Source of the DNA: Dasyornis broadbenti
Taxonomy: Eukaryota; Chordata; Aves; Passeriformes; Dasyornithidae
Assembly (NCBI GenBank): GCA_013397935.1
Contig: VZRN01001861.1
Span: forward strand, 189,432 to 253,431
Direction of reading: 5' to 3'
DNA: 64,000 bases
Part shown: piece by piece, positions 21,996 through 31,856 of the stretch
Layout: the number at the start of each line of letters is the position of its first letter
How positions within the stretch are numbered: the first letter of the stretch is position 1
The notes under the pieces: model-generated
The model's input: only the letters and a program-made list of their open reading frames with translations
Told to the model about the DNA's origin: nothing
Databases searched by the model: none
Made by a program: the position numbers and the translations under genes

Positions 21996-22250
21996 ACACC
22001 CATTACCACAACACTATTACCTTTATCAACCGAGCTCATCACCTCATTAAAAGAAGATGTCAATTTGTCTTGACAGGATCAATTTCCAGTACACCCTCCC
22101 TGACTGGCGTTATTTATATTACACTTCCTCAGTTTATTAATTAGAAGAGTAATTTTTACTGTTCTGGTTCTTACTAGATACTGATTTTTCTTATTCCCTT
22201 AATATTATTCAGACTTTTTACCCCTCATGCTATTCACTTTCCCTTTATTC
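21996..22250. promoter_or_regulatory. Possible non-coding regulatory block
   Basis: Dense motif content in repeat-free AT-rich DNA: RUNX-type ACCACA (22005-22010), GATA-type CTTTATC (22021-22027), MEIS/TGIF-type TGACAG (22071-22076) and CAGTTTATTAATTAGAAG (from 22130). No frame is open across it. Among the AT-rich blocks this is one of the best candidates for a conserved enhancer, but conservation was not tested. Confidence 0.3.
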
Positions 22251-22844
22251 CATTTGTTTCCATACAAGTCTCTGCAGTTTTCCTGTAGATTGAAGATTCT
22301 TTTTGCCTGATATTTTTTGGGCAGTATCGCTTCCTTTCCTGGTCATACGATACAGTGAGTGACCTTTGAAGGACTTCAGGATGTTTTTATAAATTGGATT
22401 ATAACTGTTTTCACAATTTTAATGATTTGTTTACATTATGAAGCCTGGACTTCATCTTAACAACACCTGTTATCGCCAGCAGGCTGTGATCGCCTGGATC
22501 TCAGCTCCCACCCCGTTCTGGTGGTATAGAAATGTCTCCTTAATTGGTAAATAAGGCCTGATCCAAGCAGTCCCTGTGTTCCTTGGAAAGCTCCCGTGCT
22601 GCCTGCAGGAGCCGGCGCTGCTGGAGCTGTGCCAGCCCTGGGAGATGCCCAGACTGTGTCCCTCAAACCGGAGCTCCTGGTGCAGATGTGGAGCCCTCGG
22701 CAGACGGCCCTGCCGGGGTTTCTCACACAAACACGGGAGCACCGAGGGGCGGGAGCACCTCCAGGACCCAGCCTTTGGCCCGTCACCTCCGTGCCCACTA
22801 ACCCTGACTATGAAGTGCCACATCTGGGTGTTTTCTGAGCATCC
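22251..22844. other. Non-coding
   Basis: AT-rich to about 22450, then GC-rich (22600-22800). A 177-codon minus-strand frame (22470-23003) runs through this and into the following CR1. It has no recognisable family and is treated as chance. Confidence 0.45.
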
Positions 22845-23025
22845 CCAGCGACAGTGACCCCTCCACTGCCCTGGGCAGGCTGTTCCAATGCCTGACCACC
22901 CTTTTGGGGAAGAAATCTTCCCAATTATCCTGCCTGAACCTCCCCTGCAGCTGTTTCTTCTTGGCCTGTTGCATGTCCCCTGGGAGAAGAGCGTGACGCC
23001 CACGTCACCACTGCCTCCTTTCAGG
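22845..23025 (-). mobile_element. CR1 LINE fragment, mid 3' region (antisense)
   Basis: CCTCCACTGCCCTGGGCAGG, CTGTTCCAATGCCTGACCAC, CCTTTTGGGGAAGAAATCTT, CCAATTATCCTGCCTGAACC and TCCCCTGCAGCTG are the complement of the CR1 3' region upstream of the tail. The 3' terminal part with the octamers is missing on the left side, so the fragment is truncated at both ends. Confidence 0.93.
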
Positions 23026-25326
23026 AGCTCTGTGTCTCTCGAACCAGGATCTTACAAAACTTACCTCGTTTTAATGGACATCTTGTGTCGGTGCCTTGAT
23101 GGAGCTGCACACCTCTGGAACCATCCTTCTCCCTAATTGCTGCAAAATCCCTGCCAGGGACCTGTGAAGCCAACTGGATTTCCTGCGGTCGCCCCAGCAA
23201 CTCCCACAGCTGCCTGGCTTTGAACCTGCAGGGTGAGAGCAGTTGGCATCCTTGTACACAGATGGATTTGGAAGAGCAGGAAAGTAGGAATTAGGAGTAA
23301 AAGGGGCATTATGTTTTTATTAGAAAAAATATAGGGTTTCTGTTAATTTCTAAGATTTTGTGCTGGATCACAATTTATTGCATTTTTTGGTTTCCTGTTA
23401 GTGTAGGGTTTAACATGCCAAGCTGTAAGTAGGAATAACAATATCCTCACTTGGATACAAATATAATCAATAAAACGTGCTGCCACTGTGATTATCCTTT
23501 AGGTCCTACCAGAAATAATAAAGCACTTGACAGAAAACCCCGAAGGTATCTTTACCCCCGACCCTCCAAAGGATCTGGGCAATTTCACCTCGGGTATTTG
23601 ATCTCGTTTCTTGGGTTTAAGGTGTGACATTTCACTGAATCTACCCTTGCTGAAGTAATTGTTGCTGGGGATAAAGACAACTGCAAACTCTGAGGTAGTG
23701 AATGGGTAAAGCAACACAAATCCTTTCACATCAGTGAATATCACGTTTGAAATGGGATAATAGATCTGATTTTGTATCATTTAGGAGCCCGAAAGGGGGT
23801 TTTGCTGCTTGAATTAACACACAAGAAGGTATTAAAGCATTTCAGTTAAATTCATAGTCAAATAGATATAAAGAAAACTCTGCTTTTATTGGTGATGCTG
23901 TGCATAAAATTATCCAGGCATTACAGGGAAGGAGAGTGAAATCAGCCCAAAGTTTCCTCCTTGAATTGAGGCCTCTTCCTTTTCAGAGTGTGCACTGGTT
24001 TAACAGTGACATTTAATAATGTATGGGAATAATTGCTGGAGTTTACTGCTCATTACTTCTTTAAAACCCCAGGAACACAGTAACAGTTCTTTGATTTTTT
24101 TTTTTAATATGAAAATAATTTTCACTATAAAGGTTGAAGGAAAACACGTGCTCTGTACTTGTAATTTGATAACGTCGCTGCTGTTTCTCTGCTGTATTTT
24201 AATTCTTAAAATTATCATTTCAATTGCAGTTGTGCAGGCTCTAGAAAGAGGACTTAAAAGGCAAGTTATTCATTTTTCTAAAGGAAGTGTTTCGGGACGA
24301 TTCCTGACGATCCACACTGCAGCAGCTGCAGATCCGCTCCAACAGACAGCGCCTGCCCTGCGCGGCAGCCCCATCCCGGGAAGAGTTGGCAGGGTGTTGC
24401 CCCAGGCTGGGATGAGCTGCTGACTCTGCCGGGAAGTTGTGCTCCAGTTCTGGGCACACGTTTTTGTCTGATGGGAATCACCGGGTCACAGCTGCTGGGC
24501 TCTGGGGGCAGGACAAGAGACTTCAGGATGCTGCCCACGTTCCTGGAGGTGGATCCACGGGAGGTTTGCTCACGTGGTGTGGCTGTTCCGCTGTCTGTGG
24601 CGGGCAGCAGTGTCCCTGCTCTTTCCCGGCTGGAAAGCCCAGCCCAGCACACGGCCAGGACCTGCTTTAGAATCAGCCTCTCCTTGCAAATCTGACCTTA
24701 GCACAGAGACACTCTGAAGAGCTGTGTAGACTCATTTTCCAGAAGGTCCACGAAGAAAATACCCACAAATTCTCACAAGGACTCTCACTCTTAGCACGAG
24801 AAACAGTAATTTTTAATTCCTTCCATTCTAAGGGGTATTTGTGCTAAAAAGCACCAAGTGGGAGCACTGCAGTAACTTTGGATGGAATGACCCCATCAGC
24901 CTCCTGCTCCACCGTCCTTGGAATGCGCAGCCATGGCACAGCTGAGCTCGAGGACACGGGTTATGAACTCTGTAGGCTTACGAAGATCCTTCACCAAACA
25001 GAGCCCACGGCATAATCACTTACCATGTTGGTAAAAGTGGTCTCTGGTGTTCATGGTGTGCTGGAAGCCAAGGGGTACCACAACACTTCTTCAGAGCAAA
25101 GGCCTCTGGGAGCCTCTCCCTTCCTGACACCGTTACTCACTAAAAAAGATGGTTTTAGGAAATCAAATTTATCTCCCTGCAATGCACTGCCTGCTCACCT
25201 GATGGACATCAGCATAGTACCCTGCAGTGAAATGCAGCTTTACTGGTTTTCACCCCCTGGAGAATAAATTATTGTGCTCATCTAACATTAATTAGCTTTA
25301 AAATAGCAAATAGCCTTCTCTGCAAC
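23026..25326. other. Non-coding, largely AT-rich
   Basis: 23290-24270 is AT-rich with no long open frame beyond 134 codons (24019-24423). 24290-24680 is GC-rich with several overlapping chance frames. 25265-25315 carries CATCTAACATTAATTAGC and TTTAAAATAGC next to the following CR1. No exon, RNA gene or further repeat was recognised. Confidence 0.45.
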
Positions 25327-25777
25327 ATGCAGAAGTGCTGGAGCGTGTCCAGGGAAGGGAAGGGAGCTGGGAAGGAGCTGGAGCCCCAGGAGTGCCTGAG
25401 GGAGCTGGGAAAGGGCTCAGGCTGGAGCAGAGGGGGATCAGGGGGAACCTTGTGGCTCTGCACAGCTCCTGACAGGAGGGGGCAGCCGGGGGGTCGGGCT
25501 GTGCTGCCAGGGAACAGGGCAGGAGGAGAGGGAACGGCCTCAGGCTGGGCCAGGGGAGGCTCAGGATGGACATCAGCAGGAATTTCCCCATGGAAAGGGC
25601 GGTCAGGCCTTGGCAGGGGCTGCCCAGGGAGGTCTGGAGTCCCCATCCCTGGAGGTGTCCAAGGAATTCCTGGATGTGGCACTCAGAGCTCTGGGCTGGG
25701 GACAAGGTGGGGATTGGGCACAGATTGGACCCGATGGTCTCGGAGGGCCTTTCCAGCCTCAGTGATTCTGTGATTCC
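25327..25777 (+). mobile_element. CR1 LINE 3' region (sense), longest copy here
   Basis: About 450 bases of CR1 sense strand: GAAGTGCTGGAGCGTGTCCA, GGAAGGAGCTGGAGCCCCAG, GGGAACCTTGTGGCTCTGCA, GGCAGGAGGAGAGGGAACGG, CATCAGCAGGAATTTCCCCA, GGGGCTGCCCAGGGAGGTCT, ATCCCTGGAGGTGTCCAAGG, ending TTTCCAGCCTCAGTGATTCT and GTGATTC. The reading runs from the distal coding/UTR boundary to the tail. Frames of 148 codons (plus) and 201 codons (minus) here are by-products. Confidence 0.96.
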
Positions 25778-27485
25778 CCTGTGAGTGCTTTTCAAGAAAC
25801 AGAAGTCAGACCCTTCACCAGCTTCATTGCCCTCTTGGACACAAGGCCAGAGCTCACTCTGGCTGTGAGTAAGAGCAGGTTTGTCTTTCATCCATGTATT
25901 CACCAGTGTGTGGGAAAGAGTCTCTCAGCACAAATATTATTCACTTCTAAATTCTTTTTAAGCTTCAAGTTGTTCAGCAATGAAAGGGGAGAGCAATCTA
26001 ATCAGAGCAGCACTTGTTACATTTTGAAGTGAGAGCAGTCTCACAATTCACAGGCTCAATCATTTTCCAATCACAATTAACGTCATGTTAGCTAAGGAGT
26101 CATGAGAGAAAAATAAAGGGATGGGCACTCTCTGAAAAGGAAATGTGGTGAAGGCTCACATGCTGCTCATTTCCAAAGCTCCTGAGCTCACATCACTGTA
26201 TAATCAAAATCCTCCTCTTGGAAAATTGAATAAACCAGACAGACAATCCCAATAAAGCGCCCCAAACCAAACCTTTTCCACAGTGTCCCCAGCTGAGAAG
26301 GGTGATGTTCACAGGGCTGTTTCTTTCTTTTCCCCAAGTTTCCTGGAGTCAGTGGAGGCAGCAGGCAGGGAGGAGGCCACAGGACCTGTGGTGGATGGAA
26401 GGCGGGCTCCATGCCACGGTGGCCGTGTCCTGCTGAGCCCCCACTCTGAGTCCCCGCTCTGGGCTGGGAGCTGCTCTGCCAGCACCAAGGCCAACCTCTG
26501 CAGTGGCACCTCCTGACTTCCAGCAGCACCCCTGGGCACCTGGCTGGGACGTTGTAAAATTCCACTTCTCTGAACTTCAAAAATACAGAATTTATGGCAA
26601 GGTTGACCAGTCTGGTCAGAGGGTGGAACATTTCCATCCTCTGGCGTTTCCAGCTGCACCGCATTCCAGGTGTATCTGACATTCCATATATTGACATCAC
26701 CCAGTTCGGGGCTTAAAACAAGGCACGGAGTTGCTGTTTGCCACAAGCTGTGTCTGCTGGAGACTCTCTGGGTTTGTTGCTCTGCAGAAGGCGAACACTG
26801 GGAGCATCTCTTCCCCAGGAATTTGGAAGATCTAAGGTGAAACATGACTCCAACAGCGTATGTGATATTAAAAGGAAGAAAGGTGAAGAGTTAGCGAACG
26901 GCAAGCAAACACGAAGTGATGTGGTCATATTTGTCAGCTGCTGTTATAACCCTATCGCTCATGGTTTTCCCTTATAAAATCATTTCAAATTGAAATTAAA
27001 CCTTCCGAGCCCTCCAGTTATCCCAGCTGACAGCCCGCAGCAGTCGCTGGTTGGCTCACACTGCCATTTCATCAGCAGCTGTCACTTGCTGTAGGTAGAA
27101 GGATTTAAAGGATAAGGGAAGAATTATCTCTTGACATCAGTCCCAGGTGCTTGAAGGAAACAAGTGGTTTATGGATCAACCAGGGCACGGAGGACCAGTT
27201 GTGCCCTCACCTGAGCCTGTGGGGTGGTGAACCCTGTGCAGGAAGAGCCTCGAGGACACACCTTGGCCAAGGTGTGGTTTAGAAAACTGGGATTGTTTTC
27301 TCAGCAGCTGGGCAGGAAAAGCAGCCAGCTGCTCTCCCAGAGAGGCCTGGTCCTCCTGACCTCCATCCCTGCGGGAGACACGGACTGCAAACGCAGCAGG
27401 GCTGACAGCAAGGTCAGGCACCGCCTCTGTCGCCCACACCTCTGCTCTCCCTGCCCCTCAGCACAGATGTGCACACATCACTCCT
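25778..27485. other. Non-coding, mixed composition
   Basis: AT-rich at 25920-26260, then mixed with overlapping minus-strand frames up to 178 codons (26309-26845) that show no recognisable domain. 26980-27120 is AT-rich and complex. No mobile element or RNA gene is recognised. Confidence 0.45.
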
Positions 27486-27551
27486 ATTCCTGACCCCATT
27501 CCTGACCCCATTCCTGACCCCATTCCTGACCCCATTCCTGACCCCATTCCT
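27486..27551. repeat. 12-bp tandem repeat (ATTCCTGACCCC)n
   Basis: Five perfect consecutive copies of ATTCCTGACCCC (27486-27545) are followed by a partial sixth, ATTCCT. The lack of any substitution between copies suggests recent expansion or ongoing length change. Confidence 0.97.
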
Positions 27552-30500
27552 TAGCTGGCATGAAGAGCGCTCTGAGGTTCCAGAGAGCTCATAAGCTGCT
27601 GCCAGCTATGATTTGTGTTGTGCAGACCCCGAGGACGTTTCCCTGAATCAACGAGGTCCTGAGAACTCCAAGACCAAGCCATTAATTCTGTCAGGATGCT
27701 CCACAGGGACACAAGTGCACTGATGGGAAGCTGGGGCTCAGTTCCCAGTCTCAGCCGGGCTCGTGGGCGGGCGTGGGGAGCAGCAGCCTCCCGTGGCTGT
27801 GCCCGCGGCACCGCAGCACCGTCACCCCCAGGACCGACTGCCAGCCCTGTTCTGCAGCTGTGCACAGCTTCCCTCTGCACACACAGCAATCCCTCACACC
27901 AGCCTGCCGCCCTGCACACCAGGCACACCAGGAGGCACATGGAAGTATGGAAAATCGGGAATTGGAGTTGCCAGCTGGAGCACTTTGGACACTCTTGCCT
28001 GTCCTTGGATATAACAAGTGACACATCTCAGTGCAGAGGAGCCCTTTCATGTGCCCACGCTGCTCCTGGAATGCATTTAATGGGAATACAACACACGTTA
28101 AGAAGACTGCATTCCCCTTGTGAGGAAAATGGAATTCTGGAAATAGGGGGAAAAAAAAAAAAAAATCGGTATCAACATTTCCACTAGAAAAAACAATCCT
28201 GGAGAAACTGTTTGCTGTCTTTTCAAACAAAATGTTGTAAAGCGTTTCAGATTAATAAACACCGTCTGGTGTTTCATTTGGAGGAGTCAGTCCCTTCGCA
28301 AACAAACCTTTGATGGGAATGCTCCATCCCATCTTTGTCAACAGCCCTTAGAGACCAGCTGAATAGCAAAGCCCACAGGGCACTCACTGAGGAAGGTGGT
28401 ACCGGGAGCCTCTGGTTAAAGTTATGTGGCATAATATTTCAAAAATTTTTCTTCATTATCCAAGCAGATGCGAGATTTTGAAGGTCAGATTAAAGCAACG
28501 TTGTGGCTGCTGTGTTGCTGGAATGATTTCACTCGCTGGGAACGTCCCAGTGCCCCGGATGACTGTGCCCTGAGCTGGCACACGGGCTCTGAGCGCGCAC
28601 AGAACCCCGGGTACAATACTGGGCTGCGGGGGAGACCTCTCCTGGAGCAGGAGGAGCCCTCCCTGCGCCAGGGACCAGGGCTGTCGTGGATGGGCTCAGT
28701 GACGACCCAAGGACAGTCAGCTGATTTCAGACACTGTCAGCGTGATCCCTTTAGTCGAAGGAATGTCCCTTCCCTCTGGGAAACTTCTTGGAAACTCTTG
28801 CTTAAATCCAGTTTGCAGACTGCAGTGCAGAAATCTAGGGAAGGGCAGAGTCTGGCTTTCGTATCAGTGCCTATGGATTGAAAAAAGGACTTTACTGATC
28901 CTGGACTGTGTCACCATCCCTGTTAATTCCAGCTGCAGCAGATCTGAGGGGCTGTGATCCCTTCTCCCTCACTTTACACAGCACCATCCTCGTGGTGCAG
29001 GATCCCTGCCCGAGCACCCTCAGGGAGCAGATGTCCCTGTCCCTCCCTCTCAGCCCGACCTTCTGCAGGTGTCTCTGTGCCGAAGGGTCACACCTGGGCG
29101 CAGGCACTGGCCCAGCAGGAGGGGCCTTTCCTACAGGAATTTATCCAAATCTAAAGAACATCCTTTCCCTGCTCTCACCTCATGTCCACTGGGTTCCCAT
29201 TTATCATCAGCCTAATGATTTTAGTAATATTGTAAATTAAATTATTTGAGCATAGCTGCTTTGGATCCCCAGGTTTTACTCTAATTAGTGCTAATGTTTT
29301 GAATCATCTCTGACTTTAAAGCAAAATTTGGTTTGGGCTTAAAAAATTATAATTCCCATGTATCTGCAGGATCTGTTTTCTTTTTCAATGCATTAATTTT
29401 CCATCATCAAATTGGAATGAAAAGAAATAAAAATTTCTAACACATTTTAAAGTCATTTTGAATTAGTAAAACTATTTTGCGTTAATGAAATTGAAATGTT
29501 GTCATGATTATAATCTTCAAAAGTCTTTATTTTTGTAAGTGTAAGCACTAATGGCTTCACTTGGACAAGCTCTTTGGGAATGGAAGATCAAAAACGTTCC
29601 TTTTAAACTGTTGAAACAAAATGTGTCGCTTGACTGAAATACTTGATTTCGGTGGTTTAAAACCAAAATTTTATTGAACTTTATTTGATGTTTTAAAACA
29701 AACCTGATTTAAATGACAATAGAATTCTCCATTGAAAAAATCATTTGACTTTCAAATGTAACTAACATGGAGAAAATAATCAACAGAGAGCTTTGAAGCA
29801 TCCGAGCCTCCCGAATCAGCTGTAGCTGAGGCACAGGCAGAGCCCAGCATCTGCCAGCGCTTCAGAGGGGTCCTGGCTACACAGAGCCAAGCAAGGGACG
29901 CCTGTCAGGGTCTGGGCTTCTGCTCACAGGCCAAAGGAATGAGGGAGCATGACCATCCTGATCAACTCCTGTCCTCGCCATCAGCGCAGAAACCTCCAAC
30001 CTCCTCTTTGGAAAGCGCCAGGATTTGCCTTTTCCCAGTGCTGTGGGAGGGCAGCCCTGCAGAAGAGTTGTCCTCAAGGACGTGCAAAAGAGAAGAAAAT
30101 TCTCAAGGAATTTGTGTGCATCCTTAAAGTTGGTCCTGTGATGTGCTTGAACACTTTTTAGACTGAAATCTCCTAATTAATCCCATTATATTGTAGCAGC
30201 ATGCTCTGCATGGAATTCAGCCATCCCTAAAATTATTTGCTAAAATAAATGAATAGAGAAATAACATTATTTGTTAGAATTCTCTCTAAAACTGGGCCTT
30301 GGCAAAAGGAGACCCAAGTTACAGGTTTTTGACATCAACAGCTCCTGGCATGTACATCAGGGCTGTGTGTGAGGAGCAAACCCCCCCAACAAGCTGTGTG
30401 TGTGTACTAAACGCTGGTACCGCTGCCCCTTTAAAGGAAATCACCTTTATTTACAGACGGCTTTCCCTGCGGTGTCTTTTCCTCGTGGGACTCCTCAGTG

Positions 30501-30603
30501 CCGTTCAGTTTTGCACTCCCAGCCAGGTGTGTGTGTAAGAATGGCCCCTGTGTGTCCCCGTGCCCTCCTCCTGCCTTGCCAAGGGTGTGAGGTTCAGGTG
30601 AGC
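27552..30603. other. Non-coding; long AT-rich stretch at 29180-29800
   Basis: 27690-28080 and 28540-28760 are GC-richer with chance frames up to 163 codons. A 15-base A run sits at 28151-28165. 29180-29800 is a long low-GC block with few CpG and no open frame. I see no CR1, exon or RNA gene in the whole stretch. Confidence 0.45.
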
Positions 30604-30622
30604 GGGGAGGGAAGGGTTTGGG
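30604..30622 (+). other. G-quadruplex motif
   Basis: GGGG-A-GGG-AA-GGG-TTT-GGG is a canonical four-run motif with loops of one to three bases on the plus strand. It lies in a GC-rich stretch about 150 bases upstream of an antisense CR1. Confidence 0.8.
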
Positions 30623-30764
30623 AGCAAAGCCCAGCAGTGCCGGAGAGCTCAGCAGCACCACAGTCCCTGCAGCTCGCCACGCGTTTGCTCCAGGAGTCAC
30701 AGAGAAATCCCTGCTCTGTGGTGCCAGGCTGAGGGGCTCTGCTCAGCGCTTCTGCCCGGGCACA

Positions 30765-31000
30765 GTCACGGATCCGCAGTCGCGAGGGCTGGAAAAGCCC
30801 CTGAGATCATCAAGGCCCCGCATCAGCCCAGCAGCACCACCGTGGTCACCCTTAAAGCACGTCCCCGCATGCCACATCCACACGGGTTTTGCCCTGCCCC
30901 GGGGCTGGCGGCTCCAGCACTGCCCTGGGCAGCTGTGCCAGTGCCATGCTGCAGGGACGTGGGGCTGGACGCTCCTTTCCAGCTGCAGGAGTGGCCAGAG
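30765..31000 (-). mobile_element. CR1 LINE 3' fragment (antisense), diverged
   Basis: GGGCTGGAAAAGCCCCTGAG followed by ATCATCAAGGCCC, CCACATCCACACGGGTTTTG, and CACTGCCCTGGGCAGCTGTG corresponds to the complement of an older CR1 type ('GGTTGGAAAAGACC...GATCATC'). The octamer tail at the left (CAGTCACGGATCCGCAGTCG) is heavily decayed and unusually CpG-rich. Confidence 0.82.
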
Positions 31001-31744
31001 GCTCCCTTGGGGCTGGATCTGTCTCACCACTGAGCTGCTGATGTGCATCCCCGGGGTCCTGCGGGGAGGCGGGCAGACCTGTGAAGGAGAGGAAAACCAT
31101 TGTTTCCTGGTGAATGTTTCGATGTGCTGCTCGCGTGTGCTGGAACAAGCCTCTCATCAGTGACAGACGGTGACTAAAGCATGGGCACAGACGCGTTCTG
31201 TTTGCTTCAGCCGCAAAACAATAACAACTTTCATCAGAGAAAAGGAAGGGCCAGCACCCTGCTTGTGTGAAACAGACTTTTTATTAGGTCTGAGGCTGAG
31301 AATGGCTCTTGTTAAGAAACACTGCTTTATTGCAGCAGGCTGGGAGATAAGAGTGAAATACCAAACACACGTGCACAAAAAGAATGTGTGAAAAATTGGA
31401 ATGATAAAGTCTTTGGAGCAGGTTCCTGCTCAGGTGCTTGAGGTGTGGAATTGCATCATATTTGCTGAAGAAGTTGAGGGAAATAGCAGTGTAATCAATT
31501 GTAATTGGGGTCCCCGTGCCTGTACAAAGCTGTCTCAAAGCAAATTAAATAAATAAATTACTTCTTTGCCTTTTAGTCAAGGTTGCCTTTTGTCAACGTG
31601 CCTTTGCAAAGAGAGGATGCAGCTGCAGAAAACACTCCAGTGCCAGCAGTGGGGAGGAGACTCCTTCCTGAGGATCCACCTTACCTGAGGATCAGAGGGA
31701 GAGGATGCTGCCGGGCAGGGAAGGGATTTGCTCTCAGGGAGCAC
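31001..31744. other. Non-coding spacer
   Basis: Mixed composition, then AT-rich with TTAAATAAATAAATTA at 31544-31560. Only short frames (101 codons or fewer). Nothing else identifiable. Confidence 0.45.
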
Positions 31745-31856
31745 AAATAATGTGTGGCACTTGGCAACATGCGTCAGTGGTGGCCTTGGCAGTGCTGGGG
31801 AGTGGCTGGACTCGATGCTCCCAGAGGGCTTTTCCAACCTCAGTGATTCTGTGAGG
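31745..31856 (+). mobile_element. CR1 LINE 3' tail (sense)
   Basis: GGCACTTGGCAACATGCGTC, AGTGGTGGCCTTGGCAGTGC, GTGGCTGGACTCGATGCTCC, AGAGGGCTTTTCCAACCTCA and GTGATTCTGTGA are the terminal ~110 bases of an avian CR1 of the older 'GGACTTGGCAGTGCTGGG' type. A single octamer remains at the 3' end. Confidence 0.93.

Noticed and set aside
23691..23712. let-7-like seed TGAGGTAG
   Set aside because: Only the seed matches; the rest differs and no complementary arm is found nearby for a precursor hairpin.
25298..25903. A 201-codon minus-strand frame
   Set aside because: It lies mostly on the antisense of the CR1 3' region at 25327-25777.
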